A stretch of DNA of 64,000 bases from Primulina eburnea (GCF_022965805.1 NC_133116.1:2852001-2916000), one strand, 5' to 3'; counted from the first letter of the stretch, positions 48,055-60,562 are shown. Notes: generated by a model from the sequence alone, not told the origin. Program-made: numbers and translations.

Positions 48055-50631
48055 ATGAATATCATGATAATTTCTCGAAACATTTCAATTCTGAGGCCAA
48101 TCCGTGTCTCATCACATCATATCACAGGAAAAGCCAAAACCTTGGTTCAGCAAGGCCTGTATCTTGAAGCCCTTCATTTATTCTCTAAAGAACCAAATTT
48201 TCCTATCAAGACTTCGAGATTCGCATTCCCATCTCTTCTCAAGGCATGTGCTTATCTTTCACATGTACTTTACGGTGAATCTCTCCATTCCATAATTCTC
48301 AAAATGGGTCTTCAATATGATCCTTTCATCACCACTTCACTTCTCGATATGTATGTGAAATGCGGGTGGCTTAGTAGTGCAGTACACCTGTTTGATATTG
48401 CGTCTCAATGTGAAGTTTTAGTTCAGGATGTGGTTCTTTGGAATTCTATCATTGACGGGCTTTCTAAAAATGGGATCTACGAGGTTGGTTTGGTTCATTT
48501 TCGTCGGATGCAGTTGTTAAATGTGAAGCCTGATGGTTACACTTTGTGCATTCTTCTTGGATCGTGTAACCGTGTATTGGATATTGCTTATGGTACAGAA
48601 ATTCATGCCTACGTGATAAGAAACGCTTTTGATGATGATCCTTTTGTAGTTACTGCCATGATCCATATGTACTCGAATTTTAACATGCCAATGGAAGCTT
48701 GGTACGTGTTTGAGAAGTTGGAAAATAACTGCAGTATGGCAGCTTGGAATGCAATGATCAATGGGTTTTGTGAAAATGGATTTTGGATAAATGGCTTGAA
48801 ATTGTACTCGCTAGCAAAGAGTGAGAGACTCGAGCTTGGATCAACAACGTTTTCCAGCGTGCTGGCAGCTTGCTCACAAGGTGATGATATAGGAAATGGT
48901 TGTCAGATACACTGTGATGTGGTTAAGGCAGGTTTTGAGAACGATCCTTTTGTTAGCACTTCTCTCATAACCTTTTACTCCAAGTGTGGATTCCTTAAAG
49001 ATGCAGAGAGAGTGTTTTATATGGTAGAGGATAAAGAGGTGGAAATATGGAATGGCATGATCTCGGCATATGTTAATGATGGCCGTGCGAATGATGCTTT
49101 ACGTATCTACAATAAGATGCGATTTAGAATGGTTGGAACCAATTCTTTCACCATATCAAACACTTTGGTGGCATGCAATATGATTGGAGAATCTTATTTG
49201 GGCAGGATGATTCATGGCGATTTGATAAAAAAACCAATGATGGAGAGTCTGACCGTACAAAGTGCTCTATTGACTATGTACTCGAAACTTGGGTGTCCAA
49301 AGGACGCACACAAAGTTTTCAGTGGAATGAAGGAAAAGGACTTAGTAGCTTGGGGCTCTCTGATGTCAGGGACATGTGAAGATAGGAAATTCCTGGAGGT
49401 ATTAGATTTATATAAAGCAATGGAATGTGACGGTGTGAAGCCAGATCATAACATAATAGCAACTGTAATTATTGCTTGCACTGAACTCAATGATGAAAGA
49501 CTTGGTTTCTGTGTTCATGGATTATCAATAAAGAAAGGATTAAACTTGAATCCTTTTGCGGGTAGCTCTCTGATTAATTTTTATTCTCAATGTGGGCTAC
49601 CAGATATGGCTAAAAGGGTGTTTTCAAATGTCTCTCTGAAGAATTTGGTGGTTTGGAATTCTTTAATATCATGCTATTACCAGAATGGCCTCCCAGATAT
49701 CTCCATCAGTCTTCTTCATCAAATTCTGCAGCATGGCTTGTTCCCAGATGCTGTATCAATTACCAGTGTTCTTCCTGCAGTTTCATCAATGGCAGGATTG
49801 CTTAAAGGAAAGGCCATACATGGTTATTATATTCGACTCCAGATTCCTGATGATATTCAAGTTGACAATGCGTTAATGGACATGTATATCAAGTGTGGAT
49901 GCTTGAATTACGCACAAAATATGTTCAATAACATGTTGAAAAGAAATCTTGTGTCGTGGAATTCAATTATTGCTGGTTTTGGGTCACACAGCGAATGCCA
50001 TAAGGCCATCGAGTTTTTCCATGAGATGAGAAATTTAGGAATTGAACCAGATGAGATAACGTTCCTCTCCTTGATTTCCTCTTGCAATCACTGTGGATTT
50101 GTCGAAGAAGGTCTGAAAATATTTCAATCCATGAAGGAATACAAAATTGGGATTAAAATGGAGCACTATGTAAATATGGTAGACCTCCTAGGACGTGCTG
50201 CACGCTTATATGATGCCTATAGTTTGATAAAAAACATGACAATAACTCCTGGCAGAGGCGTTTGGCTATCTTTGTTGTCTTCTTGTAGAGTTCATTGCAA
50301 TATTGAGCTCGGTGAATTTGCTGCCAGAAACCTCATCAAAATGGATCCGAACCGAGGCAGCAATTATGTTCAACTGTTAAACTTGTATATAGATACTGGA
50401 CTACAGGGAAAAGCTGCAAGTTTGAGAGCATTGATGAGGGAGAAAGGGCTGACGAAGATCCCTGGATGTAGTTGGATTGAAGTGAAAAATAAGGTTGATG
50501 TTTTCTACTCAGGGGATTCGTCTTCTCCTAGTACAGTTATGATTCATGAGACGATTGATAATCTTAAGAATAGCATGAATAAATTGGACTTTAGTATGGA
50601 AGCAGGTGAAATATTATTTGAGCCAGGATGA
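48055..50631 (+). CDS. PCMP-E26: PLS-class PPR protein with E/E+ domain (At2g40720/PCMP-E26-like)
   Basis: A single intronless exon of 858 residues, nearly the length of Arabidopsis At2g40720 (about 860). After a short N-terminus that could be an organelle presequence (MNIMIISRNISILRPIRVSS), PPR repeats in P-L-S order fill almost the whole protein, for example SRFAFPSLLKACAYLSHVLY, DVVLWNSIIDGLSKNGIYEV, DPFVSTSLITFYSKCGFLKD and NLVSWNSIIAGFGSHSECHK. The C-terminus has the E motif (GRGVWLSLLSSCRVHCNIEL) and E+ motif (KIPGCSWIEVKNKVDVFYSG) but no DYW deaminase domain, so for C-to-U editing it would need a DYW partner in trans. Such proteins bind one or a few organelle RNA sites. The frame has no lesion. 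The start is the first ATG; a second (IMIISRN) follows three codons later. Confidence 0.93.
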   Translation: MNIMIISRNISILRPIRVSSHHITGKAKTLVQQGLYLEALHLFSKEPNFPIKTSRFAFPSLLKACAYLSHVLYGESLHSIILKMGLQYDPFITTSLLDMYVKCGWLSSAVHLFDIASQCEVLVQDVVLWNSIIDGLSKNGIYEVGLVHFRRMQLLNVKPDGYTLCILLGSCNRVLDIAYGTEIHAYVIRNAFDDDPFVVTAMIHMYSNFNMPMEAWYVFEKLENNCSMAAWNAMINGFCENGFWINGLKLYSLAKSERLELGSTTFSSVLAACSQGDDIGNGCQIHCDVVKAGFENDPFVSTSLITFYSKCGFLKDAERVFYMVEDKEVEIWNGMISAYVNDGRANDALRIYNKMRFRMVGTNSFTISNTLVACNMIGESYLGRMIHGDLIKKPMMESLTVQSALLTMYSKLGCPKDAHKVFSGMKEKDLVAWGSLMSGTCEDRKFLEVLDLYKAMECDGVKPDHNIIATVIIACTELNDERLGFCVHGLSIKKGLNLNPFAGSSLINFYSQCGLPDMAKRVFSNVSLKNLVVWNSLISCYYQNGLPDISISLLHQILQHGLFPDAVSITSVLPAVSSMAGLLKGKAIHGYYIRLQIPDDIQVDNALMDMYIKCGCLNYAQNMFNNMLKRNLVSWNSIIAGFGSHSECHKAIEFFHEMRNLGIEPDEITFLSLISSCNHCGFVEEGLKIFQSMKEYKIGIKMEHYVNMVDLLGRAARLYDAYSLIKNMTITPGRGVWLSLLSSCRVHCNIELGEFAARNLIKMDPNRGSNYVQLLNLYIDTGLQGKAASLRALMREKGLTKIPGCSWIEVKNKVDVFYSGDSSSPSTVMIHETIDNLKNSMNKLDFSMEAGEILFEPG

Positions 50632-52428
50632 AATATGTAATCTTGAGACGTTTTGTGATGCTGATCAGTCTTGGACCAAGCACTCTCTTGCGGGTTTGGT
50701 TCTTGACTTGTTGGAACAGTTCCCGAATGAGAGTTGGATCTGTACGATTATCATTTGTCCTGCGGTGCTCTATGGTTACAAATGTCTCACTGCGATCAAA
50801 ATATGACGCTTGAATTGTTATGTGATTTGAAAATCGTGCTCTTGCCATCGACAACGATTACTGAGCTTCTACTAGTTTCCACAAAATTTAATAGTTGCTC
50901 ATGAAAAACTCTATTCAAGTTCATGAATAAAGCTAGAGCTCAAAAAATAACTTAGTTTGATCGAGTTCATACCGATTCTGTACGTATGACTCTTAAAATG
51001 AATCCATCATTCTCACTTCAAGAAGTTTAAAATACCATATACAACTGACTTATTTCCATCCAAAATGTTTATATTCAAAAAATCATTTATGAAATTAAAG
51101 AAATAACAATTTCTACTAAAGAAAAATGACGCGATTATCCCATGGGGCTTGATTCGATGCTATTTGTCTCTAGGGCTGTAAACGAATCGATTTAGTTCGC
51201 GAATTTTTCGAGCAAACTCGATAATTTTTTTATTCGCATTTGAATTTATCGAACTTGATCCGAACTCGAAGTGAACTCAAACATGTTCGAACTTTTTCAA
51301 GCCTAACTCGAACCAAATTATTTTGTTCGATAGTCGCAACCTTAGTATTTTATTAATATAATTATATAATAATATATATGCATTTCGGACTTTTGAACGT
51401 TTTGAGCTTTCAAACAATTGTTTCGATCCTAACTATCTGAATAATAGTTTGAATAATTTGCGAATATGTTAAAAGATTTCCGGTCGAACTCGAACAAAAA
51501 AATTAAAAACTTTCAAGTTTCGAATCGAGTTTGAACTTGAATATACTTAACTCGAGCCAAATTCAAATCTTAAATTTTTACTCATATTCAACCCCGAATC
51601 GATTGATTTCCATCTCTAATTGCCACACTTACCTCATGGGTAGATGCAGTCCAATGACAAAAAAGGGACAACATCGTTTTTTCCGTGATGATGGATGCCA
51701 TTGGTTCATGCAAAAATATAGAAATTATCCCTTTCTTGCCATTGGTTCTACCCACACCATCGAATAAATCTCCCTCTACAACCCCACTTTTTGTTTTTAA
51801 TATTCTGGATAATCTATAACATTTTGTTTGGGGTAAGATAAAATTTTGGTCTCATAACTGGATCATTAATTTTCATTTTAGTCCAGTAAATATTCAAATT
51901 GAAGCTTTAGTGTTGTAAGTTTGTATTTATTATTAATTTTAGTCTTTTTTCACATAAGATACATTACAGATGTCAGTAATTTTTTATGTCCTCTTATCAA
52001 ATTTCGGCACCACGATGCAATTAGTATATTTACTAGACTAAAATTGTAATTTAATATTTTAAATGCCTGAAAATGGAAAATAATCCACCTACGATGCTAA
52101 AATTGAAATATCCCGGTACACTGTTGAAGCCAAGTCTTCTCGTTGACTCCTTGAAAGAACGACGAAAATGGCCCAAGAAATAACGACCATTGACTGAGTC
52201 ATTATTTCTTAAGCTTCTTGCGTATTGAATACATGTAAATACTTTGAATATTTAGTTTAATTTCCATAGGCAGTAACCCAGAAACATACTGCATGATCAT
52301 GAACCCGTTTTCGATCCCTCTCATATTATTTATACATACGATCGCAAATATGTTTTCCAAACCCAAATACAGAAAAACTAAGCGAGAAAATAAAACAAGA
52401 GAAGAGAGATTAATCCAAAGTACTGGAG
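50632..52428. other. intergenic region between the PPR and WRKY genes
   Basis: 3'UTR of the PPR gene, AT-rich DNA, and a stretch of TCGAACTCGAA-rich sequence (51170-51560) typical of degenerate plant repeats. W-box-like TTGAC words occur at 52144-52148 and 52190-52194 (CGTTGACTCC, CATTGACTGA) in the WRKY promoter. No gene. Confidence 0.5.
52140..52197 (+). promoter_or_regulatory. W-box-like pair upstream of the WRKY gene
   Basis: Two TTGACT words (52144-52149 and 52190-52195), about 240-285 bp before the WRKY start. W boxes are TTGAC[CT], so both fit, and WRKY genes are often regulated by WRKY proteins. With only two short motifs, chance cannot be excluded. Confidence 0.4.
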
Positions 52429-53598
52429 ATGGAGAATTGCTTAGAATCAATGATTTTACATGGGTGTAACTTGGCTAAAATTCTTGAACATAACTTGCCA
52501 AATCTAGCAAACCAACCAGATATTCTGGTGAAATCATGCGAAGAAATAGTTTCTGTATTCAGAAACGTGAGAGAAACAGTACTGCTTTCTGTGGGGCAAA
52601 TGGGTGTTCAAGAGCTGCATGGATTAGGGATTGGAGGGGGGATTCGAGAGCATGCAATGGCTTCGCTTGATGCTCGAGCAATCTCAGGAGTTGGAACCGC
52701 GCATATTAGACGCGTCGATGACGTGCCGGAGAGCGGTGAAATGAAAGGAATGCCGCTTCATGATCAACGGCGGCAGCGGCAGCTGTGCTTGGAGTTCATG
52801 ATGTTCGGTGAAATGAGCGGCGTTGGAGGGGATATAATGGGTGGTTCGAGCGGAGGAATTGGCGGACAGACTCCACTGGATTTCAGCTCAGCTTCCTCTT
52901 CTCAGACACATGGGAGGAGGTGAGCAACCTTAATTTTTCCAAAATATGAAATGAATAACATAGTTTCATCTCATCTGCATGAAACCATCATGAAAATTGT
53001 TTTACGCAAAAAGACCAAATATATGTATTTTGGTATTCCATAAAATAGAACTTTACATTGTGATTTTTCATCATTTTCACGTTTAATAAACTCAATCTTG
53101 GCTTTCCAAGCTCAAATCTGACATAAAATTTATTAAACATTTGAGCTTCGTTTGCTCTTTTGTATCGAGTAAACAAATATTTATTCTCTCTCCCAAATTA
53201 AATAATGCAAAATGTTTGGGCTCGTATTTAGATAATTGATGTATAATAATAAGGTGACATGACTTTATAAATTGGAAAACATTATATTATATATTATAAG
53301 TAGCATACATTCATTCATAAATTGAAAGAACATTTTATCAAATAATAAAACTCTAGCTAAGACTTTGGTTTTTCTTCCTTATTAATACTTTAGTAAATTA
53401 ATTAAACCACAGGAAGAATGAAGTTGACAAAGTAGTGAAAAAGGTAGCTGCTCCTCAAATGGGTAACAACGAAACTCCGCCTGAAGATGGTTTTAAATGG
53501 AAGAAATACGGTCAAAAAGAAATCTTGGGACACGCGTATCCGAGGTATAATTATCATACATTACATGCGTGCCTATATATATATAAAACAAGATTATC

Positions 53599-53675
<77 letters not shown>

Positions 53676-54340
53676 ACACACACACATACATATATCAGGT
53701 TTTTAACCTGATATTCGAGGTATGAAACACACCAACTAATTATTTTTCATATAAAAATCATGCAATTAATCTGTGATATTCATTTTTCAGTTTTAATTTG
53801 GTAAAAGTATCAATAATTTTTTTTTCTTCCGTCTCAATAACTTTTAGTACTTAAATGAATTATTTATCTTTTTTTAAAAGAAAATTTAATTGCAGGAGTT
53901 ACTACATATGCACACAACAGAAACTACGCCATTGCCCCGCAAAGAAGCAAGTCCAACGACTCGACAACGAGCCCTTTGTATTCGAGGTTACATATCGAAA
54001 CAACCACATCTGCCGCGTGCCCTCCGCCTCCGACGCAGCGCCGGTTCTGCTCCCACCCTCTACAACCGGACAGTCGCCGCCACTACCACCTTTTCCTACA
54101 TCACTGATGGCCACGACCCAGTTTCTCTCCACGAATATCTTCCGCCACCTTGGAGGTGTTCCTGCTAGCTCCGGCGGAGTGGAGGCTGGAAGCAGCGGCG
54201 GTCGCGGGAAGTTCAACGAGTTTCAGCAGGTGGCGGATATGGCCGATGCGATGTTTAATTCTGGTATCAGCAGAAGCAATAGCATGGATCTTATCTTCTC
54301 CTCCCTTGATGATCATAAGTGGGACTACGGAAGAAGCTAG
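52429..54340 (+). CDS. WRKY55: group III WRKY transcription factor, WRKY55-like, with WKKYGQK heptad
   Basis: Three exons (52429-52919, 53413-53544, 53896-54340) join in phase to 355 residues. The N-terminal region ([20 protein letters not shown] ... [18 protein letters not shown]) is the helical segment typical of group III. The WRKY domain reads [20 protein letters not shown] / [20 protein letters not shown], split by the classic intron at the Arg codon (PR/SYY). The zinc finger is C-x7-C-x23-H-x-C, diagnostic of group III. The heptad is WKKYGQK rather than WRKYGQK, and YYRC is YYIC, so W-box affinity may differ. The C-terminal part is Pro-, Ser- and Gly-rich. Group III factors such as WRKY54/70/55 act in salicylate defence and senescence. 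Intron 2 holds a 70-bp TA tract. Confidence 0.93.
53602..53672. repeat. (TA)n microsatellite in WRKY intron 2
   Basis: About 70 bp of TA followed by ACACAC. Probably length-polymorphic; IYIYIY frames through it are artefacts. Confidence 0.95.
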
Positions 54341-55491
54341 TGATTTAATCAAAGATAGATAATAGATTTTGGTGAATTACATACAAACAAATACTGTCGA
54401 ATATATGTACTTAAATATCCATAATTCACGGTGCAATTTATTTTCTTATAAATTTTGAATCTTAAAAAAAAAAAAATAGTTTTAAACTTGTCGATTGCCA
54501 TGAGAGTTTACATATATTACTGTATTCAATCCAGAGTTTTAATCCCTAAATTACACAAAATCTAAATTACACAAAATCGTAACTCGAAAAAAATAAATAA
54601 ATCTCGGAATAAATTTAGTTCAAAGTTGTAAAAAATAACTTTGAACAATTTTGAATAACCAATATACTAAGAACATACATTCACTCAACGAACTGTAGTA
54701 TCTTACTTAAATGTTAATCGTGATGACAAAAACTTAAAATTTCTAACAATTTTTTTTAAATAAATTTTATCGACTTAGGCAATTAATTAATAATACTATG
54801 TTGTAATATAATTGGTTAAAAGTAATGTATCTCATATTATTGAATAGAAAAACACGAAAATTTATATAAGATCGTCACACGGATCGATAACATTACAATC
54901 AGGGGATTGTCGAGGTGGGTGGGCATAGCTGAACATAACATTTGCCGGAAAAAGTGGGAGGAGCAACGAGAAGTGTCACGGTCAAAATCTGTTGTTCTTG
55001 TTGGCCAAAGAGTAAAGAGTCTGTCTTTTGAAAAACCAACTTCGGATAAAGATTTTAGCTCGCACGGCCACTTAGAAAATGGAGATCTTCGGACGGAGAA
55101 AGCTACACTCAGACATCTATTAAACAACATTAAGAACAAAGACATACTACACATTCGTCGGGAGAAAATTTTGTGAGACGGGTCCTCGAATTTATAAAAA
55201 TAATCAATATTTAGAAAAGTGATTAAATTTATGAATGATGATAGAGTGAAAAAACTCAAAAGTGAGTAGAGCTTGAAATAAAAATGAGAAACTGAAATTT
55301 TTTAATCTATAGTGTCTGATAACAAAAAATTAAGTTTAATACTATTTTTTTTAATAAAATATCAAGAATACTTCTAATTGAATAACACACATCTTTTTTT
55401 TATATAAAAGATTATGGGGCAAGATTATCCAAGGATATTCTATTTATTTACTAAAATGTCCTAATTAACACTTTTGAATAACAAAATTATG
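54341..55491. other. intergenic region, no confirmed gene
   Basis: AT-rich except 54870-55180, which is GC-richer. An 89-codon frame at 54907-55176 (+) and an overlapping one on the other strand do not resemble a known protein. On the minus strand the text includes CCACCCACCTCGACAATCCC; it may be a transposon remnant. Confidence 0.45.
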
Positions 55492-55672
55492 GCAAAAACT
55501 TGTGTGAGACGGTCTCACGGGTCGTATTTGTGAGACGGATCTCTTATTTGGGTTACCCATGAAAAAGTATTACTTTTTATTCTAAAAGTATTACTTTTTA
55601 TTGTGAATATGGGTAGGGTTGACCCGTCTCACGGATTATGACCCGTGAGACGGTCTCACATGAGACTAACTC
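55492..55672 (+). mobile_element. MITE copy F (GTGAGACsGTCTCAC family), best preserved
   Basis: Nearly intact: begins AAAACTTGTGTGAGACGGTC and ends CGTGAGACGGTCTCACATGA. Each end contains the 15-nt near-palindrome GTGAGAC-G-GTCTCAC, and the two ends together form ~20-bp terminal inverted repeats. The core has the direct repeat AAAGTATTACTTTTTAT. It is non-coding. Confidence 0.9.
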
Positions 55673-56795
55673 CAAAATTATTACGACCAACGTTGAGATT
55701 TTGATCAATTTAAGAAGAAGTTAATGCAAAATTTTGGATTAAGAAAAATGCATTTTTTTTTAATAATTTGTGAAGAATCATGTTTTTTAAGGTTACAAAA
55801 AATTTTATTTCAGTGAAATGAGTTATTAAAATTTGTAGGAATGTTGATTGTATAAAATAATGGGATACCAAATTTTTGAATGAAATAAATATTCGTAAAA
55901 AATAAAAGTAAAACGTCCCAGTTTTTTAAGAAAAACCTCCAGTAACGAAGAATATTCACTCACACGCGCGTATTTTCTCAGCCGTCGATGAAGGATGTTC
56001 ATCAACCAATCTGCACCGTCGACCTAAAAACACACGTGCCTCAACATCCTCTCGCTTTTGTACATCATCTCAGAATATGCAGAAATACAAATTTGAACAG
56101 TAATACAGCAACTAAGCAACAAAATCCAGTGTAAAAAATAACAACACAAAAAATATAAAATCTAAGCATCAACGATCCGAGTGGGAAAAAAATGGCTGTG
56201 ATTGAAAGCATGCTCATCGAAAAGGGAAGTCAGAAATGTGAATCGGAGCATAAATCGGGATGAAATCACATTAGCTAAGCAACAAAACCAAGTAATCTAC
56301 AACAAAATGTAACCAAAGTGTTGCATCTGTGCACTAACCTGAATTCGTGCCTGAAATTGGAGGCCAATCAACCTAAAGAGAAAGCAGAAAAACAGCAAAA
56401 AAAATAATAATAAACCAGAAACTGGAGCTTGCAAGTTGAAATGGATAATGAATTACAGATCGGAAGAGAAGGAAAGTTCGTATTTGTTTCTTGAATTCTC
56501 ATTAACAACTCTAATGAAAAACTTTTTTCCTCATTCATTCACAATTTACAAAAAAATCATTAACATAATAAAACTTGTTCATTGATACACACAAAATATG
56601 ACATAAATTACATATTCATTATAACAAAAAATATTCAGCGTAAAACCTTTACAAGAAACAAAAGAAACATCAACCATGAGCAATTCATTAGCTTAACTTG
56701 AAACAATAGAACCCATTAGTTTACAAGAAACAACATAACCCTGAGCACTAAGAGGACAAGACACACAAGCAACTCAACTAACATGTACATGTTCG
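55673..56795. other. intergenic region with one exon-like segment
   Basis: On the minus strand, CTGCTTTCTCTTTAG / GTTGATTGGCCTCC...AATTCAG / GTTAGTGCAC (about 56337-56371) has convincing acceptor and donor signals around a 34-nt segment, in a less AT-biased block (55930-56520). I see no extended coding frame; it could be a leader exon or non-coding RNA. The rest is AT-rich. Confidence 0.4.
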
Positions 56796-57013
56796 TGTTA
56801 GTTGTCTCACGTACGTCGGTTGAATAGATAACATGGAAGTTGTATATATGGGCTAGCTTTTAGTGTTGAGTTAGGTCCAAGTTTCAATCTTAACATGATA
56901 TCGGAGCCCGGGTTTTATCGTTATGTGTTGGACTGCCTATAATTAGGTTACCCGTTCTGACCATAATTGGGTCATTTGTAAACTTCACGCTCCAGATGTT
57001 CATTCCTACGTTT
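56796..57013 (+). mobile_element. truncated TRIM, same family as 23683-24126
   Basis: One LTR (56796-56895, TGTTAGTTGTCTCACGTACG ... ATCTTAACA) with a ~20-bp gap compared with the other copy. It is followed by a mutated primer site (TGATATCGGAGCC) and about 118 bp of matching internal sequence (TTGGGTCATTTGTAAACTTC, CCAGATGTTCATTCCT). The polypurine tract and second LTR are absent. Confidence 0.85.
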
Positions 57014-57198
57014 TGGGGGCAGATCCAACGATTTTAGAATAATTTTACATGCTACTTAATTTTAAAATATTTGTATAATTTTTTTTTGTTTCGTCTCCTC
57101 CTCCACAAATACAATTAAATAACTATTCAAATATTTTTTAATATTGAGCCAATTGACAATGACCTATTAAAATAGTCTCAACATTTTGATTTGTAGTT

Positions 57199-57282
57199 TG
57201 GGCCATTGTGACTTTTTATTGGGCCATTAGACCTTCAAATTCATAAAATGGGTAGTATGCCTTCGGCCCAACACATATATAA
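57199..57282 (+). promoter_or_regulatory. RPS27 promoter: site II (TGGGCY) motifs and TATA box
   Basis: TGGGCC at 57199-57204 and 57220-57225 and its reverse GGCCCA at 57265-57270, with TATATAA at about 57276-57282, roughly 85-170 bp before the ATG. Site II elements are well known in ribosomal-protein and growth-related plant promoters, bound by TCP factors. The motifs are seen; their use here is inferred. Confidence 0.6.
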
Positions 57283-57365
57283 TATAGGTTCGATGATACC
57301 CTAGAAGTGATTCTCTTCCATTTGCCTCCACAACTCTTGGCCTGCTCCTCGTCTTCAAGATAAAA

Positions 57366-58034
<669 letters not shown>

Positions 58035-58690
58035 GAGAATCATGTACCCTCGGTTTCGTTCTTGCAACTAATGAAAAGATTCCTATGGTTGGGTTTCTTG
58101 ATTGAGAAAATGAAACAGGGTTTTTAATGATTTTAGTCTTTACATGAGTTTTGTTATGCTAAGATTTTTGTAACAAATTAAGAGATGGCTGTTGTGTCTT
58201 ATAATTTAGCTAGTTTTTCCTTTGCTGAATGCCCTAATGTTGTGATTAACCTTTCAATTTTGTATGAAAACTTCATGTTTTGATCGTGGGTTCATATTTC
58301 TGTCGCACTGATATTCTAGTGATCGATGGTGATATGCCGGTTTGAACTTTTGTTAAAGCGCTCTGCTTTTCAATTTGTCACGGATTTCGAGCAACTTGGA
58401 TGATGAATCTTGTGGGTTACCTTTTAATAAAACTCGTTTCCAGCACTTCCACTTTACCATAGTTTTTGCTGTGCAATCAAGCAGGAAATTTCTTTCTATC
58501 AATTATGGACTTATGGTATAGGTAGAGTTTTCTAGAGAATATCACTGGTTATAACTGCGAAAAAATCTGAGGCTACTGAAGTAGGTTTTCTACAGCTGTT
58601 AGATGATTGCTTTGGTTTGATGTTATCTTGAAGTAACATTGTGTGAGCTAGTGAAGTGATAATGCTAGAAATTTAGGATTGAACACACAG
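58035..58690. other. 3'UTR of RPS27 and intergenic DNA
   Basis: Moderate AT content, no frame or repeat recognised. Part of the first ~150 bp should be 3'UTR. Confidence 0.5.
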
Positions 58691-58699
58691 AATTGCGTG

Positions 58700-58815
58700 G
58701 TGCTCCCTGGCTTGCGCTAGAGAGACAGCGTTCCTAGCAAATAGGAGATATACTGGCCACAATGGAGAAGTGAACCAAGTGGTGGTCATATTGGTGAGCG
58801 CAAGCCAGGGAGCAC
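58700..58815. repeat. perfect 19-bp inverted repeat with a 78-nt loop
   Basis: GTGCTCCCTGGCTTGCGCT at 58700-58718 and its exact reverse complement at 58797-58815. Four more pairs (mostly G:U) extend the outer end. The direct word TGGTGGTCAT also occurs twice, at about 58780 and 58819. It folds into a clean hairpin on either strand. It might be a young MIRNA-like locus or the ends of a small transposon. Confidence 0.85.
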
Positions 58816-58819
58816 TGTG

Positions 58820-60244
58820 GTGGTCATTTTCGTGTTCAGAGCTAAATACAATGTTAATTCAGATTGATTTTGAATAATTTCGAATATATTCTTGAAATCA
58901 TATCCTAAACCAAATTCCCCTGGCCTCTTCAATTGAAATTCTTGCATATAAATTCAGACTACGAATATTTTAAATCAAATCGTTATTAATTTTGAATTAG
59001 AACTTTTTCTGATATTCTATTTCTACTAGCAGCAGTTGGAGGGGTGAAAAACAATAGTAAGCTGTGATGGAAAAGTATATATTGTATTGTTCATAAATAT
59101 CACAACATTCTGTGAATATATGAAAATTTATTGGCTAAGCTAACGACCCAGTGTCACCGTCTCAAATACGTTTTTTGATGTCAAAATTAGCAGACGGCAA
59201 ATTCCATAAAGTTAGGCGACACAACTAAATGCTTATGGACTTTTAAGTGGTAAACAATTATGTGTTAAAAAACTTAACGGTCTTACTGATATATATTTGT
59301 GAGAATCGATATATATTTGTTAGACAAATTAATTGGATCCACAATGATCATAAAAAAAAATACTTTTGAAATAAAGAGGAAATAAACTTTTTCATTTGGT
59401 TTTTTTTATAAGAAAAATTACTCTGTAAAATTAAAATATCCTTATTTAAAGGAAGATTCTCTATTTGAAAGTGATGATATTCTTGTTTCTAATTTAGATA
59501 GGAGCAATAATTTGTTTTGGACTTGAAACTTTTGTGAAAAAAACGAAGTTCAGTGTCTATTTGGGAAATTCTATGTATATTTTTTTTGTTAAGTTAACCG
59601 AAGACAACATTATTAAGTAGTATCTTGTTTTGTCGTACAAAACATTTCAGGTAATAGAAAATATTTATTTATTTTAAAATTAAATCGATAGATTTTATGT
59701 TATTAGATATTTAATGGAATTATATAAATACAATTAAAATTACTAATATAAAACAAATGGAAATATTTAATCTAAATTACATTAGTGTACAGATAATTTT
59801 GATAATAACTTTTATAATAAAGAATAGGGAAAATAGCATATTAAAATAATATGAATAAAATCTTATCCACGATCTGGATTATATAAATAAACCCATTATT
59901 TTTCGAGCAATAAACGATCTCATCAGCATTAATTTATATAATTTTGTGTTTACGTGTTACAAAAAAGCACAAATTGTATATTTTCAAGGCTCACAATTTG
60001 CTTTATTTTTATTAGTAATTTGGTGTTTGTTCTCCACGATGAAAAATTTAAGAACTAAGATGAGGGGTAACTCATGTGATTATAGTTTGTCCCGTGACCC
60101 TCAGAGGCTACTTTAATATTATAATAGAATGATAATATTATAATAGTAATCATTCGCATGTAATTTCTATGTGTTCATATAATTTAATTATTCAAAAAAT
60201 ATATATATAAGAGATAAAAAAAACATGCGAGATTTGACATTTAA
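58820..60244. other. AT-rich intergenic DNA
   Basis: No gene or clear mobile element seen. AT content rises toward 60200. Confidence 0.5.
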
Positions 60245-60418
60245 GGCAAAAACTTGTGTGAGACGGTCTCACGGTTCGTATTTTGTGAGACGAATCTCTT
60301 ATTTGGGTCATCCATAAAAAATATTATTTTTTTATGCTAAGAGTATTACTTTTTATTGTGAATATCTGTAGGGTTGATCCGTCTCACAGATAAAGATTCG
60401 TGAGATCGTTTCAAAAGA
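60245..60418 (+). mobile_element. MITE copy G (GTGAGACsGTCTCAC family)
   Basis: Starts AAAAACTTGTGTGAGACGGT, then TTGTGAGACGAATCTCTTAT, and contains AATATCTGTAGGGTTGATCC. The right-hand palindrome is degenerate (GTGAGATCGTTTCA). Confidence 0.85.
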
Positions 60419-60562
60419 GCTATTCTGATATTAAATAGGAAGAAATTGGAGAAAAAAATGAGAAGATCATATATAGATATATAGAATACTGATAAACTCA
60501 TATCATCAAATATACATAACAAATATTATGATATACCAAAGTGATTGCTATAAAGTGTTCGA

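Noticed and set aside
53435..53725. Frames through the WRKY intron 2 TA tract
   Set aside because: The first part is real WRKY exon 2, but everything after the GTATAA donor at 53545 is intron microsatellite.
54907..55176. 89-codon frame between the WRKY and RPS27 genes
   Set aside because: No domain recognised, open on both strands, near repeats; not enough to call a gene.
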